From assembly GCA_964561545.1 (NCBI GenBank), contig CAZLQF010000004.1, positions 1-64,000 on the forward strand: DNA of 64,000 nucleotides, given 5' to 3'. Numbering within the stretch: the stretch's first letter is position 1; the number at the start of each line of letters is the position of its first letter. The stretch comes from CAZLQF01 sp964561545. Its GTDB lineage: Bacteria; Bacteroidota; Bacteroidia; CAILMK01; CAYYUA01. Of this stretch, positions 63,401 through 64,000 are shown piece after piece. The translations under genes and the position numbers were made by a program. The notes under the pieces are model-generated. The model saw nothing but the letters and a program-made list of their open reading frames with translations. It did not search any database and was not told where the DNA came from.

Positions 63401-63555
63401 TTTAAATGCTTATTCTTCCCTAACCGGTCATTACCCATTACCAAATTTCAAAACCGTTGCAATTGTTTAAAACAAGAATTAAGTTTTCTTTTTAATCGTT
63501 GGTATAAGGAAATCATGAAATATCGAAGCAAAAAAGCGAAGGATACATTTGTGGG

Positions 63556-64000
63556 ATGATTGAAGTTGAGCAATTAAAATATCCTAATAAGCAAACCAAT
63601 CACGAGGGTAAATCAAGAATGGTTGGCGTTGAACTTGAGTTTGCCAACTTAAAGCTGGATCAAATAGCTCAAATAATTATCGACCAATTCGGAGGTGAGC
63701 TCTACAAGGCAAATCCATACCATTATGAAGTAAGCAACACGGCATTGGGGACTTTTTTCATGGAAATTGATGCTTCCCTTTTGAAAGAAATGGTGATCCA
63801 GGGTTACCTTGAAGAAATGGGGATCAGCAGAAAGGAAGATTATAAATTAAGAGAAGCCATTGACAATATTATGCGGGATGTGGCAGAATCAATTGTTCCT
63901 TATGAGGTGAGCACGCCACCCATTGCAATAGAGCAGATCGATCAAATCGAGACTTTGAAAAACAACCTAAGAAAAGCTGGTGCAAAAGGAACAGAAGACT
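63556..64000 (+). CDS. Amidoligase-family protein, truncated by the window edge
   Basis: The first ~148 residues are visible. The start is ATG 63556, whose ATGA overlaps the TGA of a 14-codon frame (63515-63559). SRMVGVELEFANLKLDQIAQ carries the G-V-E-x-E-F motif typical of the putative amidoligase (Amidoligase_2) group in the ATP-grasp/glutamine-synthetase-like set, with FGGELYKANPYHYEV after it. Such genes usually sit next to a glutamine amidotransferase-like gene, which would lie outside the window. Substrate unknown. Confidence 0.7.
   Translation, partial: MIEVEQLKYPNKQTNHEGKSRMVGVELEFANLKLDQIAQIIIDQFGGELYKANPYHYEVSNTALGTFFMEIDASLLKEMVIQGYLEEMGISRKEDYKLREAIDNIMRDVAESIVPYEVSTPPIAIEQIDQIETLKNNLRKAGAKGTED

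Overview
The window looks like a chromosomal segment of a gliding or marine-type Bacteroidota, probably near Cytophagales. The family assignment rests on several gene types: proteins carrying type IX secretion (T9SS) C-terminal sorting domains, a CHU_C/type B adhesin, a TonB-dependent receptor with a carboxypeptidase-like N-domain, a short sigma-A without region 1.1, an eukaryote-like prolyl-tRNA synthetase, a Bacteroidota-type RNA polymerase omega, an Hc1-like histone H1 protein and many -7 elements of the TAnnTTTG type. No rRNA, tRNA, complete insertion sequence, CRISPR array or prophage was seen. Most of the window is ordinary core genome interleaved with secreted or surface proteins.

Layout. 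1-2450 is a gene-poor, decayed stretch with relics of a TPR protein and a GIY-YIG protein around one intact two-gene unit (a small DUF5678-like protein and a retropepsin-like aspartyl protease). 2521-14150 holds a giant T9SS type B adhesin, a LuxR-type response regulator, cysQ, an M42-like aminopeptidase and two T9SS type A cargo proteins. 14308-17375 is a two-gene envelope operon (Arg/Asn-rich lipoprotein, then a FadL-like porin). 17471-25746 carries proS, folA, thyA, the E2 dihydrolipoyl acyltransferase, rho with a large disordered insertion, an EamA transporter and yigZ. 25715-35723 carries a secreted metallopeptidase, an RluA-type pseudouridine synthase, an AsmA-like protein with a long charged tail, a TonB-dependent receptor and a secreted cyanophycinase-like peptidase. 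35939-45548 carries the B12-dependent ribonucleotide reductase, a lipoprotein, pyrE facing a NUDIX hydrolase, a DUF3365 haem protein, pfkA, a membrane protein, a thioesterase-like protein and smpB. 45563-45724 is a small lipoprotein gene that is easy to miss.

45725-47031 is a second gene-poor region with roughly 100-bp repeats and hairpins. 47032-50469 (minus) is the bamD-rpoZ-coaC-coaB-porD envelope operon; its normally fused coaBC gene is split by about 140 bp, leaving a CoaB part with no usual start codon. 50591-64000 carries a serine palmitoyltransferase-like enzyme, the Hc1-like protein, a DUF1573 lipoprotein with six 132-bp His-rich repeats, rpoD, pheS, a membrane protein, hbd, an HNH protein, lhgO, miaA, an orphan cytochrome oxidase subunit III, a DUF72 protein, yaaA, and the start of an amidoligase gene cut by the window edge.

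Themes. Five proteins are predicted T9SS cargo, and BamD and a PorD-type protein supply envelope and secretion functions. Several promoters with the Bacteroidota -7 motif lie so close to the start codon (pheS, bamD) that leaderless or nearly leaderless mRNAs are likely. I did not find a clear new defence or mobile system. The best leads are the split coaBC, the small-protein/aspartyl-protease pair, the Cys-paired PKD-like array and the His-rich repeat lipoprotein.
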